Of a stretch of 64,000 nucleotides of DNA, positions 39,961 through 48,703 are shown in pieces. Position 1 is the stretch's first letter. Each line of letters begins with the position of its first letter. A program made the position numbers and the translations under genes. The DNA is from JAJDZL01 sp965220665. GTDB lineage: Bacteria > Pseudomonadota > Gammaproteobacteria > Arenicellales > JAJDZL01. Below the pieces are notes generated by a model. That model had not been told where the DNA came from, did no database searches, and worked only from the letters and a program-made list of their open reading frames with translations. The stretch covers positions 1-64,000 of the forward strand of contig CBDCQQ010000005.1 in the NCBI GenBank assembly GCA_965220665.1, written 5' to 3'.

Positions 39961-40767
39961 CTAAAAAAGCGAGGAGGCCATTTCCTGAATCGCAGTTAGA
40001 ATCTCTGGATCATCAGTCAGTGTCTGAGATATGCAAGCATTGCAGGCATCCAGCGGTGCAACACCGTACACCATTAATTTCGCTGCATGGATAAGAAGAC
40101 GGGTGCTTGCACCCTCCTCCAATCCGCTGCCTTTCAAATTACGAGTCATAATTGCGAATCGAACCAGCGCGGCGGCATTGCCCGGGTCAATCCCAGATTC
40201 GTGCACGATAATCGACTGTTCAAGTTTTTCATTCGGGTAGTCGAATTCAAGCGACAGGAATCTCTGTCGAGTGCTTTGTTTCAGATCTTTGAGAACACTC
40301 TGATAGCCTGGATTGTAAGAAATGGTCAAATTGAAATGATCCGAGGCGTGCAGTAGCTCGCCGGTTTTATCGATGGGGAGCACTCGCCGATCATCAGCCA
40401 AAGGGTGGATGACTACAGTGGTATCCTTTCGCGCTTCGACGATTTCGTCCAGGTAGCATATCCCACCGATTCTGACGGCGCGTGTTAGTGGACCGTCGAC
40501 CCATTGTGTTTCCCCACCAACGATAAGATAACGTCCGACAAGATCAGAAGCGGTCAAATCATCGTGGCATGCGACAGTAACCAGCGAGCGTCCGAGCCGC
40601 CAGGCCATGTATTCCATGAACCTGCTTTTTCCACACCCAGTCGGCCCCTTCAACAGAACCGGAATGCAATTCTGGTAAGCGCTTTCAAAAAGTTCTATTT
40701 CATTTCCCTGTGGCGCATAGTACGGTTGCTGGGAAATTTGGTATTCTTCACTCTCGATTCTGTACAT
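39961..40767 (-). CDS. norQ: NorQ/CbbQ-type MoxR-family AAA+ ATPase
   Basis: About 268 residues from ATG 40767 (a GTG lies directly before it). Walker A is GPTGCGKSR (41-49). LVGRYLIVGGETQWVDGPLT and GGICYLDEIVEARKDT (Walker B with the IEARKD insert) are hallmarks of the CbbQ/NirQ/NorQ subgroup. FNLTISYNPGYQSVLKDLK carries sensor 1. Such ATPases form hexamers that act through the vWA partner encoded just downstream. Cytosolic. Most likely an operon with norD, and possibly with nrdJa-nrdJb further downstream. Confidence 0.9.
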   Translation of the reverse strand: MYRIESEEYQISQQPYYAPQGNEIELFESAYQNCIPVLLKGPTGCGKSRFMEYMAWRLGRSLVTVACHDDLTASDLVGRYLIVGGETQWVDGPLTRAVRIGGICYLDEIVEARKDTTVVIHPLADDRRVLPIDKTGELLHASDHFNLTISYNPGYQSVLKDLKQSTRQRFLSLEFDYPNEKLEQSIIVHESGIDPGNAAALVRFAIMTRNLKGSGLEEGASTRLLIHAAKLMVYGVAPLDACNACISQTLTDDPEILTAIQEMASSLF

Positions 40768-40940
40768 CACTAACCAATTTATTCTTCAGATCTTGTTCCT
40801 ACGTTTTGTCTGGAATGGTGCAATTTGCGAAATCATTCTCCATTTTCGTTTTCACGACCAATGCCCAACAAACACTCAAAGTCAAAAGTATATAAAGTTA
40901 GTCGATTAGTGACGCTAGCACAAATCACTTGAAATCAGAA

Positions 40941-41609
40941 ATGCTTCGTAAAGACACCAATCAGGCCAAAAGTGACTGTCGCCTAGTCATCAGCGACTCA
41001 CTGCGCGAACAGATTACGGTGCGCCTGTCCAGTTTCAATCGCATCTCGAATTCCGATACTCAACTCCGACAAGCGGCAGTTGCGTTAACAATTATTGACA
41101 GCGAACAAAGTAACACTGCAACCTTCTTGTTGACCCGAAGGCCCAAACACCTGAATCGTCACGGTGGGCAGTATGCGCTTCCTGGTGGCAAAAAGGACCC
41201 TAATGAAACAGCGATTGGCACCGCACTTAGAGAACTGCACGAAGAAATAGGGATCAATCTTGCGAAAGACAACGTGCTCGGGATGCTGGATGATTATCAG
41301 ACCCGATCTGGATTCAACATTACACCTGTAGTAGTCTGGGCCGGAGCCAACCTGAAAATCAATCCGGACCCGAATGAAATCGCCCGCGTGTTTCGAATTC
41401 CATTGGACGATCTGAAATCCACGGAAATTCCAATTCTAGAACAGATTCAGGAAAGCGACTATCCGGTGCTGTCAACACCTCTTGCCACACTTGGGCACCG
41501 GGTGTTTGCCCCAACTGCCGCATTCATTTATCAATTTCGGGAAATTGTGCTCTTCGACCGTCATACGCGTGTTGCACAATTCGATCAGCCAAAGTTTGCC
41601 TGGAAATAA
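40941..41609 (+). CDS. NUDIX hydrolase, CoA-pyrophosphatase (NudL) type
   Basis: About 222 residues from ATG 40941 (an in-frame TTG at 40929 is also possible). The NUDIX box is complete: GGKKDPNETAIGTALRELHEEIGI fits GX5EX7REUXEEXGU. Before it lies LLTRRPKHLNRHGGQYALPG, matching the CoA-pyrophosphatase extension LLTxRs..L..H.GQ.aFPGG. Downstream YQTRSGFNITPVV also fits. The family hydrolyses CoA or acyl-CoA to phosphopantetheine and ADP. It converges on coaD, the enzyme that makes dephospho-CoA, an apt but possibly chance pairing. Confidence 0.88.
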   Translation: MLRKDTNQAKSDCRLVISDSLREQITVRLSSFNRISNSDTQLRQAAVALTIIDSEQSNTATFLLTRRPKHLNRHGGQYALPGGKKDPNETAIGTALRELHEEIGINLAKDNVLGMLDDYQTRSGFNITPVVVWAGANLKINPDPNEIARVFRIPLDDLKSTEIPILEQIQESDYPVLSTPLATLGHRVFAPTAAFIYQFREIVLFDRHTRVAQFDQPKFAWK

Positions 41610-41633
41610 GAAAGGTGGCCAGCGACAGGACAT

Positions 41634-42131
41634 CTACCTGTTCAATTTACTAATCAGCGCCTTGTTGACTTCCGGATGCACAAACTTGGAAACATTGCCG
41701 CCAAATTGAGCAATCTCCTTCACTAGTGATGCGGAGACAAATGCATAGTTTTCAGCTGGCGCAAAAAACAATGTTTCGATGTCAGGTTCCAGTTGACGAT
41801 TCATCCATGACAGTTGAAATTCGTACTCGAAGTCGGAAACCGCGCGCAACCCTCGAATCACAATATTTGTATTCATCTGTCGAGCAAAATCGATCAGCAA
41901 GCCAGTAAATCCGACGACTGAAACATCAGTCAAATGCTCTGTGGTTTGCTGAATGAGTTCAACGCGCTCTTCCAAAGCAAAAAGAGTTTTTTTACTCTTG
42001 CTGTCTGCTACTGCAACAACAACCTCATCGAATAGGCGCGATGCCCGTTCAACCAGGTCGATGTGCCCTCTGGTTACCGGGTCAAAACTTCCAGGATATA
42101 TTGCTCGTGTTATAGAAGTACCGTTACTCAT
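41634..42131 (-). CDS. coaD: Phosphopantetheine adenylyltransferase CoaD
   Basis: 165 residues, the normal length. Nucleotidyltransferase motifs: YPGSFDPVTRGHIDLV (TxGH at residues 20-23), IRGLRAVSDFEYE near residue 95, and SASLVKEIA near the C-terminus. It transfers AMP from ATP to 4'-phosphopantetheine in CoA synthesis, in the cytosol. It is on the same strand as rsmD with a 223-bp gap. coaD and rsmD are neighbours in many bacteria. Confidence 0.96.
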   Translation of the reverse strand: MSNGTSITRAIYPGSFDPVTRGHIDLVERASRLFDEVVVAVADSKSKKTLFALEERVELIQQTTEHLTDVSVVGFTGLLIDFARQMNTNIVIRGLRAVSDFEYEFQLSWMNRQLEPDIETLFFAPAENYAFVSASLVKEIAQFGGNVSKFVHPEVNKALISKLNR

Positions 42132-42354
42132 TGCCAGAAAACTAAATTGAATAAAAAGTGGATGACCAAGAACTTAATCAACAATTCCTACATTATGAAT
42201 GGATGGGTTTGTATTTCATGAAGGTATTTGCTGTTTCTCTGCAGCAAATCAGGCCAGAATATCTAAATGCGACAAAAAATTCATTTTGAATTTCAATAAC
42301 GTTGTTTAAATAGGGGAAAGTAACCTGTCATTTACGTAGAACCGATTTACGTAT

Positions 42355-42990
42355 CTATTGTCGGGAAAGTAAATAATGCGAACGTGAACCTGCATTGAAA
42401 TTTCGGACAATGGCCCACCGGTCTGCCAACTTCAACGAACTGAAATCTCTCTCAACTTCCAGATAGATTAGTGCATCCAAATTGAGGGTATCTGTTGAGT
42501 CAAGTTTTAGTAGTGCTTCGACTGCTAGTCCGCCGTAGTACGGTGGGTCGAGGAAAACAATATCAAATTTCTGATTGCACCGCTTCAGATAGTCGAATGC
42601 ATTCCGATGTATGATGGTGCAACGTTCGGTTTTCAATTCATTGGCAGTTTGGTGCAGGTTGTTGATGCAGCGACGGTTTGAGTCGACTAAAACCACTTCA
42701 CCCGCACCTCTTGACAGCGCTTCAAAGCCAAGTGCACCGCTTCCAGCGAACAAATCAAGACACACCGCTCCTTCAATTTGACCCTGCAGCCAGTTGAAAA
42801 GGGTTTCTCGTGCCGCGTCAGTAGTTGGTCGAAGCTCGTTCGAAGATTCAAAATAAATTCGTCGTCGTCGCCACTCTCCAGCGATGATTCTCAAGCTTCC
42901 AGCTGCTGACTTGCGCGACTCTCTTTTCAAGTTACCTAAACAACGCAATTGTTTCAGACTGAGTGCTCTGGATGCTAACTTCCAATACAC
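42355..42990 (-). CDS. rsmD: 16S rRNA (guanine966-N2)-methyltransferase RsmD
   Basis: About 211 residues from a GTG at 42990. A TTG at 42930 with AGG just upstream would give a start closer to the family (LKRESRKSAAGSLRIIAGEW). Motifs: LRIIAGEWRRRRI, LRPTTDAARETLFNWL, the SAM-binding CLDLFAGSGALGFEALSRGA, and catalytic DPPY followed by YGGL. It methylates G966 of 16S rRNA during 30S assembly. It is divergent from ftsY, as in many gammaproteobacteria. Confidence 0.93.
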   Translation of the reverse strand: MYWKLASRALSLKQLRCLGNLKRESRKSAAGSLRIIAGEWRRRRIYFESSNELRPTTDAARETLFNWLQGQIEGAVCLDLFAGSGALGFEALSRGAGEVVLVDSNRRCINNLHQTANELKTERCTIIHRNAFDYLKRCNQKFDIVFLDPPYYGGLAVEALLKLDSTDTLNLDALIYLEVERDFSSLKLADRWAIVRNFNAGSRSHYLLSRQ

Positions 42991-43462
42991 CAGTAATCGA
43001 TTCTACCCACAGGATGTTGAACTTCGCCCAGCCTTTTGTCGCACGAGGTTGCAAACAAATCTTGGCTAATGAATTAGACGGAATGATAATCGTTTTTGAC
43101 AATTTCTAGTCAATAAGCTACCCGTGAACGATCATTCGGACGTGGGTGTCTGTTTGACCAACTTTCCTAGATGAAAAAATATTCCGAAAAGCAGGTGAGA
43201 CACCGATCTGCGACGCGAACATTTGATTCATTCGTTGTACTATTCTTACCGACAATACAGAAGACTGCTCAGAAAATTCACCAACGAAAATCCCTCCCGA
43301 TGGGTGAATCGCTGTATGAAAGCCACTATAATTTCTCATGAAAGGATTGCTCCAATTTTTTCTACAGTGCCATCGCGTATACAGTTGAATGGCTCTGGTC
43401 AATATCCCAAAACGATCGGTTATTCCACTAAATTTTCGCGGTTAGAGTCGCTTGGTTAACAC
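42991..43462. other. Divergent intergenic region between rsmD and ftsY
   Basis: About 470 bp. Short open frames on both strands have no motif or ribosome-binding support. It presumably holds both promoters. No RNA gene or repeat was recognised. Confidence 0.4.
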
Positions 43463-44440
43463 TTGACAATTCGAGCTACACATTCATCTACAGACTCTGA
43501 AGACAAGCCAAAATTCAAATTTTTCAATGCCCTGGCGAAATCGCGCAGCTCTGTATTCGGTAAGTTGACGAGCCTTTTCTCCGGTTCGTCAAAAGTAGAC
43601 CCGGCAAAAATCGAAGAACTTGAAGATGCGCTGATCTTGAGTGATATCGGTTACGACATGAGCGCGTCAATTGTCGATTCATTGACCGTCACGCTGAAAA
43701 AATCCCGGCTGTCGAATAAACAGGTTTTTGATGTGCTTCAAGCTGAGCTGCTGAAAACATTGAAAAATGGTGAAGTTGGCTTTGACCTTAGCCGGTATCC
43801 CACCCCGGCAGTGATTCTAATGGTCGGTGTAAACGGTGTTGGGAAAACAACCAGTTGTGCAAAAATTGCTGCCTTGCTGCAACAGCAGGGACACTCTGTA
43901 ATGCTGGCAGCTTGTGATACCTTTCGAGCTGCCGCGGTTGAACAGTTGCAGATCTGGGGACAGCGTCTTAACATACCGGTCATAGCGCAATCCACTGGAG
44001 CGGATCCGGCAGCGGTTGCCCATGATGCAATGCATTCAGCAACTGCAAGACAATGCAGCGCATTGCTCATTGATACAGCTGGCAGACAGCAAACCCGTGA
44101 TGATTTGATGCGCCAGCTGAACAAAATTCACAGGGTCATCAGAAAAATTGAACCCTCAGCCCCACACGAAACACTGATTACCATCGATGCAGGGACCGGA
44201 CAAAATGCAATTTCACAGGTACGCAAATTCAATCAACACACTCCAATCAGCGGGATTTGTGTTTCAAAGCTCGACGGTACCGCCAAAGGTGGAATTGTAG
44301 TGGCACTCGCTCACGAGTTCTCTTTACCAATTGCGTTTATTGGACTTGGGGAAGGAATTAATGACATCGCACCCTTTAATGCGGATGATTATGTTGCTTC
44401 CCTGCTTGGTACGGTACCCGATCAGTACCCGGTAAACTGA
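43463..44440 (+). CDS. ftsY: Signal recognition particle receptor FtsY
   Basis: 325 residues from a TTG that immediately follows an in-frame stop. There is no ATG near the start, so the start codon is unusual. The acidic A domain found in many FtsY proteins is absent. The N domain (FFNALAKSRSSVFGKLTSLF) is followed by the G domain: P-loop GVNGVGKTT (122-130), DTFRAAAVEQL, DTAGRQQ (204-210) and SKLDG (268-272), ending FIGLGEGINDIAPFNADDYV. It docks SRP-ribosome complexes at the inner membrane. Its stop overlaps the ftsE start by one base, the classic ftsYEX operon. Confidence 0.95.
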   Translation: MTIRATHSSTDSEDKPKFKFFNALAKSRSSVFGKLTSLFSGSSKVDPAKIEELEDALILSDIGYDMSASIVDSLTVTLKKSRLSNKQVFDVLQAELLKTLKNGEVGFDLSRYPTPAVILMVGVNGVGKTTSCAKIAALLQQQGHSVMLAACDTFRAAAVEQLQIWGQRLNIPVIAQSTGADPAAVAHDAMHSATARQCSALLIDTAGRQQTRDDLMRQLNKIHRVIRKIEPSAPHETLITIDAGTGQNAISQVRKFNQHTPISGICVSKLDGTAKGGIVVALAHEFSLPIAFIGLGEGINDIAPFNADDYVASLLGTVPDQYPVN

Positions 44441-45126
44441 TGATTTCGATTGAAAACGTATCGGTCCAATATCCCAACGGACAGTTAGGTCTTCGAAAGC
44501 TGTCGCTGACCATCCCCGGTCAGCACCTGGTCTTTATCTCTGGGCCAAGCGGTGCCGGTAAGACTACACTCGCAAAATTGCTCGCTTTAAGGATACGTCC
44601 AACCGAAGGCAAAATTACAGTAGCCGATAACGATCTTGAAGAATTGCAAGGTAGGCAGGTTGCCCGATATCGTAGATCGATTGGGTCAATTTTTCAAGAT
44701 ATGCCATTGCTGGAAAACAAAACAGTTGGCGAAAATGTGGCGCTACCACTACTGATCAAAAGAAACGTAGAAACAAACATCATTCAGCAAGTTACCAACA
44801 CTTTGGATGTTGTTGGACTTCGAAACAAGCTCAACTACAGCCCAATCGATCTGACAGATTCAGAACAGCAGCGAGTCAGAATAGCGCGCGCTATCGTCAC
44901 CAAACCGACGCTGATCATTGCTGACGAACCAACCATCAACATGGACCCCCAACTAAGCGTCAAAATCATGCAAATATTCAAGCGCCTGGCCGACCGTAAA
45001 TTGACTGTGGTCGTGATGACACACGACAGAACGCACTTGACAGACCCTAGAAATCCGGTAATTGAAATGCAGGATGGCCAGGTTTTTGATGCGATGCAGG
45101 GAGTCGTTAGACGTCGTGCTCGATAG
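44440..45126 (+). CDS. ftsE: Cell-division ABC ATPase FtsE with degenerate signature motif
   Basis: 228 residues. Walker A is GPSGAGKTT (35-43), the Q-loop is SIFQDMPLL, Walker B is LIIADEP (158-164) and the H-loop is VVMTHDR. The ABC signature, normally LSGGEQQRV, reads LTDSEQQRV (138-146), so both glycines are replaced. With FtsX it forms the membrane complex that activates septal cell-wall hydrolases. The identification rests on position between ftsY and ftsX as well as sequence. The altered signature could weaken the ATP sandwich. Confidence 0.92.
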   Translation: MISIENVSVQYPNGQLGLRKLSLTIPGQHLVFISGPSGAGKTTLAKLLALRIRPTEGKITVADNDLEELQGRQVARYRRSIGSIFQDMPLLENKTVGENVALPLLIKRNVETNIIQQVTNTLDVVGLRNKLNYSPIDLTDSEQQRVRIARAIVTKPTLIIADEPTINMDPQLSVKIMQIFKRLADRKLTVVVMTHDRTHLTDPRNPVIEMQDGQVFDAMQGVVRRRAR

Positions 45127-46039
45127 CTCGTCTTACCGATATCGAATCATCGTCGAGTGCTTTGAAAGCCTTTTCAGCACTCCGTTGAGAACCTGGTTTC
45201 CAGTCGTTTTGAGTGCGATTGCGCTAGCTTTACCATCCGGACTGTACATGACTGCCAGCAGTGTTAAATTCTTTTCTTTCTTTCTGCAACAACCGCCGGA
45301 ACTGACAGTCTTTCTTGCTAAAGACATTGAGCAGTCAACTGCTCATTTGGTACAGCAAAAAATTACTGAACTCAACTCCGTACAGTCGGCCAAACTGATA
45401 TCAGCCGACGAAGCGCTGGTGGACTTCCAACAATTGACTGGCTTGCATACCATCGCAAACTATCTACAGGAAAATCCCTTTTCCACTCTCGTGATCGTTC
45501 AGCCCGACAAAAGTCACGCGAGTCTGGAAACATATCAGGAACTGTCAGCCAAACTCTATCAGTTGGAGTATGTTGATCTGGTGCAATTCGATCAAGAGTG
45601 GACGGCAAAATTGTCTTCACTCCGCAAACTCGCCAACAGTCTCGGCCAAACAACCGTCGGTTTGCTTTTGATTATCGCGGTCGCTTTAATCTGCTTCTTT
45701 TGTCGGTGGCGTGTCACTCATCGAACCGATGAAATTAAACTACTGAGTTTGATTGGTGCGAACTCGTCATTAATCTCCAGACCATTTATTTATGCTGCTG
45801 TATTTCAAGCAGTCCTAATGGTGCTGATCGCATTTGGGTTTGTTGAAGGATTTAGAGCGGTTAACCAGCAATCCGTTGTCGATCTGGTATCACTCTACGG
45901 CATCAATTCGGCAACAGAAGGGGTAATGTGGCAGGTTTGGGCAATTATCCTTGCAGCTGTTTTGGTTATCAACGCAGCCGCGACCAGAATAGCCGTCATG
46001 TTTAGTCTTCTCAAACTTGAAAAGGAAATGCTGCTATAG
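45116..46039 (+). CDS. ftsX: Cell-division protein FtsX
   Basis: About 307 residues from GTG 45116, which overlaps ftsE by 11 bp. The frame is also open further upstream. Layout: a first membrane segment (FPVVLSAIALALPSGLYM), a periplasmic domain of about 130 residues (LTVFLAKDIEQSTAHLV...), then three membrane segments (VGLLLIIAVALICFF, AAVFQAVLMVLIAFGF and AIILAAVLVINAAA). This is the FtsX/MacB-like permease topology. It transmits FtsE ATPase state to periplasmic amidase activators. No terminator separates it from the rpoH promoter region. Confidence 0.93.
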   Translation: MLDSSSYRYRIIVECFESLFSTPLRTWFPVVLSAIALALPSGLYMTASSVKFFSFFLQQPPELTVFLAKDIEQSTAHLVQQKITELNSVQSAKLISADEALVDFQQLTGLHTIANYLQENPFSTLVIVQPDKSHASLETYQELSAKLYQLEYVDLVQFDQEWTAKLSSLRKLANSLGQTTVGLLLIIAVALICFFCRWRVTHRTDEIKLLSLIGANSSLISRPFIYAAVFQAVLMVLIAFGFVEGFRAVNQQSVVDLVSLYGINSATEGVMWQVWAIILAAVLVINAAATRIAVMFSLLKLEKEMLL

Positions 46040-46105
46040 AGGTTGAATTATTGCAACACAGCGCCCAAATCTTGGGTATCAGAAACTGAAGAATCAGTGA
46101 AACAA

Positions 46106-46146
46106 TTGGAATTGTAGTGTTAGCACTCTAATGTAATGAGTGCTAA
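46106..46146 (+). promoter_or_regulatory. rpoH promoter overlapped by a perfect CIRCE operator
   Basis: TTAGCACTC (46120-46128), nine bases, then GAGTGCTAA (46138-46146): an exact match to the CIRCE consensus bound by the HrcA repressor. A plausible sigma70 promoter runs through it: TTGGAA (46106-46111), 17 nt, then TAATGT (46129-46134) inside the CIRCE spacer. HrcA binding would block polymerase. The operator ends 38 bp before the rpoH start. Confidence 0.9.
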
Positions 46147-46184
46147 AATAGTGTCACGAATCAGATAGACTAATCGAGTAGAAA

Positions 46185-47057
46185 ATGCCAAAAGAGAGTT
46201 TACCAGCTGCATTAAATCCCCATAGCAATGGACTTTCTTCCTATCTCGCGACAGTTTACGCTCAGCCCATACTGTCCGCTGAAGAAGAACGCGATTACGC
46301 GATCCGATACCGGGAACACGAAGATCTGGATGCTGCCCGCCAACTCGTGCTTTCTCATCTGCGATTTGTAGTGAAGGTTGCACGGGAGTTTGCGGGTTAT
46401 GGAATTCCGCTCCCTGATCTGATTCAGGAAGGCAGCGTCGGACTGATGAAAGCAGTCAAGCGATACGATCCTGATCGGGAAGTTCGCCTGGTTTCCTTTG
46501 CAGTGCATTGGATAAAAGCTGAAATTTACGACTTTATTCTGAAGAACTGGAAAATCGTGCGTATTGCTACAACCAAAGCACATCGCAAATTGTTCTTTAA
46601 CCTGCGCAGTCATCGCCAAAGTCTCGAGTCAATGACCGAGAGCGAAATTTCAGCACTTGCCGAAGAGTTGGACGTGCCAGAAGATACTGTTCGGGAAATG
46701 GAAATCCGTATGTCTGGTACCGCCGTGTCATTCGACCCCAGTCTGGAAGATGATAGTGAAGATTCGCTTACACTGACACCGTCAAATTATCTCGGAGACC
46801 GAACTTACAATCCTGAAGATGTTTATGAGGAAAGTTCCGTTGCCAATCACCGCAGCGAGCAACTCCAGCATGTGCTTAGCGTTTTGGATGAAAGGAGTCG
46901 GGACATCATCGTTCAGCGTTGGTTAAACGAAGACAAATCCACACTGCACAGTCTTGCTCAGAAATACAAAGTCAGCGCCGAGCGCATTCGTCAGATCGAG
47001 GAAAAAGCGATGCAGACAATGCGTGCCGAATTTAGTGATGCGGAGTTTGCATTCTGA
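46185..47057 (+). CDS. rpoH: Heat-shock sigma factor RpoH (sigma32)
   Basis: 290 residues, usual length. Region 2 is clear (ARQLVLSHLRFVVKVAREFAGYG; DLIQEGSVGLMKAVKRYDPD; VHWIKAEIYDFILKNW). The RpoH box reads HRKLFFNLR (133-141; usual first residue Q). Region 4 ends with SAERIRQIEEKAMQTMR. It directs RNA polymerase to heat-shock promoters. It follows ftsX as in other gammaproteobacteria and ends at a strong terminator. The CIRCE operator upstream suggests transcriptional control by HrcA in place of or on top of the usual RNA-thermometer control. Confidence 0.96.
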   Translation: MPKESLPAALNPHSNGLSSYLATVYAQPILSAEEERDYAIRYREHEDLDAARQLVLSHLRFVVKVAREFAGYGIPLPDLIQEGSVGLMKAVKRYDPDREVRLVSFAVHWIKAEIYDFILKNWKIVRIATTKAHRKLFFNLRSHRQSLESMTESEISALAEELDVPEDTVREMEIRMSGTAVSFDPSLEDDSEDSLTLTPSNYLGDRTYNPEDVYEESSVANHRSEQLQHVLSVLDERSRDIIVQRWLNEDKSTLHSLAQKYKVSAERIRQIEEKAMQTMRAEFSDAEFAF

Positions 47058-47101
47058 TTCAGATTTAAATCTGATTCGCGGGCCCATTCGTTAGAATTGA
47101 G

Positions 47102-47136
47102 AAAGCCGCAAAGTCAATAGACTTTGCGGCTTTTTT
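47102..47136 (+). terminator. Rho-independent terminator after rpoH
   Basis: AAAGCCGCAAAGTC and GACTTTGCGGCTTT form a perfect 14-bp stem with an AATA loop, running into six T. It lies 45 bp after the rpoH stop and also faces the end of the convergent argF. Confidence 0.93.
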
Positions 47137-47155
47137 GACTACAACTGTATCAAGG

Positions 47156-48064
47156 TCACACCAGCAGTTTCTCAATGAGCGCTTTCTGAGCGTGTAGTCG
47201 ATTTTCAGCCTCCTGCCACACCACGCTTTGCGGACCGTCAAGTACGCTGGCAGAGACTTCCTTGCCTCGATAAGCCGGCAGGCAGTGCATAAAAATTGCT
47301 CCAGATGCCGCCCGTTCCATCACAGCGTCATTAACCTGGAAAGACTGGAACGCTTTCGGTCGACTACCTTCGCTGTCATCCTGGCCCATGCTGAGCCATG
47401 TATCTGTTACCACCACCTCGGCATTCTTTGCCGCTTCATTGGCTGTCGACACAAACTCCACACGGCTATTATCTAAATTCGTCAGTAATTCAGCCAGGTT
47501 CGGCCGATAGTTTTCCGGTGTCGCTATTTTTAAATTGAAGCCTAGCAATGATGCTGCACTCGCCCATGTAACACACATATTGTTACCATCGCCAATCCAT
47601 GCCACCTGCGTATCCTGGATAAAACCGATGGATTCTTTCATAGTTAAAAGATCAGCGAGTAGCTGGCATGGATGATAGGCGTCACTCAGACCATTTATCA
47701 CTGGTACTGTCGCATGTTCGGCATAGGTCATGACTGTCTGATGAGACCCCGTACGGGTCACAATCACATCCACCATGCCGGATAAAATGCGTGCAGTATC
47801 CTCGGCAGACTCGCCGCGTTTCAGTTGCGAATCTCCAGGCGAAAAAAACAGTGCATTGCCACCAAACTGGTATGCGGCAACCTCAAAAGAAAGACGGGTT
47901 CGAGTGGACTCTTTTTCGAACATCAGCGCGATTGAGCGATTGCGCATTATCTGTGGACATAAGCGTTGAGTGCGCCACATGGTTTTGAGTTTCTCTGCGC
48001 GCTCAAGCAGATTCAGAATTTCTTCCGGTTCAAAATCTTCCAAAGATAGGAAATGTCTGACCAT
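47156..48064 (-). CDS. argF: Ornithine carbamoyltransferase
   Basis: 302 residues, usual length. Carbamoyl-phosphate site STRTR (53-57), ornithine/carbamoyl-phosphate HPCQ (131-134), and the ornithine-binding motif HCLPAYRG with the catalytic Cys near residue 268. It makes citrulline from ornithine and carbamoyl phosphate in arginine synthesis. argG lies 1 kb away on the opposite strand, with the PuuD-like gene between them. Converges on rpoH. Confidence 0.96.
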   Translation of the reverse strand: MVRHFLSLEDFEPEEILNLLERAEKLKTMWRTQRLCPQIMRNRSIALMFEKESTRTRLSFEVAAYQFGGNALFFSPGDSQLKRGESAEDTARILSGMVDVIVTRTGSHQTVMTYAEHATVPVINGLSDAYHPCQLLADLLTMKESIGFIQDTQVAWIGDGNNMCVTWASAASLLGFNLKIATPENYRPNLAELLTNLDNSRVEFVSTANEAAKNAEVVVTDTWLSMGQDDSEGSRPKAFQSFQVNDAVMERAASGAIFMHCLPAYRGKEVSASVLDGPQSVVWQEAENRLHAQKALIEKLLV

Positions 48065-48106
48065 GGTACGAACTCGAAAAGAATTGACAGAACCTTAAAA
48101 TACATA

Positions 48107-48125
48107 AACCGGCCGGCGGCCGGTT
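48107..48125 (-). terminator. Probable terminator after the PuuD-like gene
   Basis: An 8-bp GC-rich stem AACCGGCC/GGCCGGTT with a 3-nt loop. On the minus strand it is followed by a T-rich stretch (TATGTATTTT). It lies between the PuuD-like stop and argF. The T-run is imperfect. Confidence 0.45.
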
Positions 48126-48167
48126 CATGCAGTGAAATCAAGTTTTCTTGAATATTAGCCGGTTGGC

Positions 48168-48656
48168 TTAAAACATACCTATGTGTGCGAGCGAACCTGT
48201 AACCATGAAAAACAGCATTGGAATTGAAAGCGCGGTGTTGGTTCGGGATGCCAGCAAAGCTGTCCGTGCCGCTTTGGCTTTTTCGGCATCCGATGCTTCC
48301 ACAATGCCCAGCACTTTTTTCTGATTGGGCCAAATCAGCACCCACACGTTGAACAACATTATCGTTCCCAGCCAGGCGCCTATACCAAGGTATGCATGCG
48401 GGCCCTGAAGAATAAATGCATCCATGAAGGTACCCGCCCTTGCCAGGTAATACGCACCCGTCAACCAGGTAACAACCGCAGCCCAGCGAAACCACAGCAG
48501 AGCCCGTGGCGCGATATGCTTGGTGATTCCAGCTGCAGTTCCATCAGCTTTCGCTGCCGCCAGACCCGGAACCTGTACAAAATTGAAATAATAGAGCAGA
48601 CCAACCCATGTTACGCCTGCAAGAATATGCAACCAGCGGTCCAGCAATAAATCCAT
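48168..48656 (-). CDS. PuuD-like (urate oxidase N-terminal type) membrane protein
   Basis: 162 residues with four membrane segments. It begins LDRWLHILAGVTWVGLLYYFNFVQVPGL and continues PHAYLGIGAWLGTIMLFNVWVLIWPNQKKVLG, the pattern of the membrane domain of bacterial urate hydroxylase PuuD. His residues near the membrane ends (in RWLHI, GPHAY and SLAHI) could bind heme. The cytochrome c domain of true PuuD is missing, and no purine-catabolism genes are near, so a urate role is doubtful. A 30-residue membrane peptide gene lies just upstream. It may be part of a small redox complex; that is inference. Confidence 0.75.
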   Translation of the reverse strand: MDLLLDRWLHILAGVTWVGLLYYFNFVQVPGLAAAKADGTAAGITKHIAPRALLWFRWAAVVTWLTGAYYLARAGTFMDAFILQGPHAYLGIGAWLGTIMLFNVWVLIWPNQKKVLGIVEASDAEKAKAARTALLASRTNTALSIPMLFFMVTGSLAHIGMF

Positions 48657-48703
48657 CGTTATAAACCTCTTATCTAGGGATATTGAAAAAACTCACAGGC
48701 GAG

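Noticed and set aside
43118..43459. Short frames on both strands between rsmD and ftsY
   Set aside because: No ribosome binding sites, motifs or hydrophobic pattern; they overlap each other.
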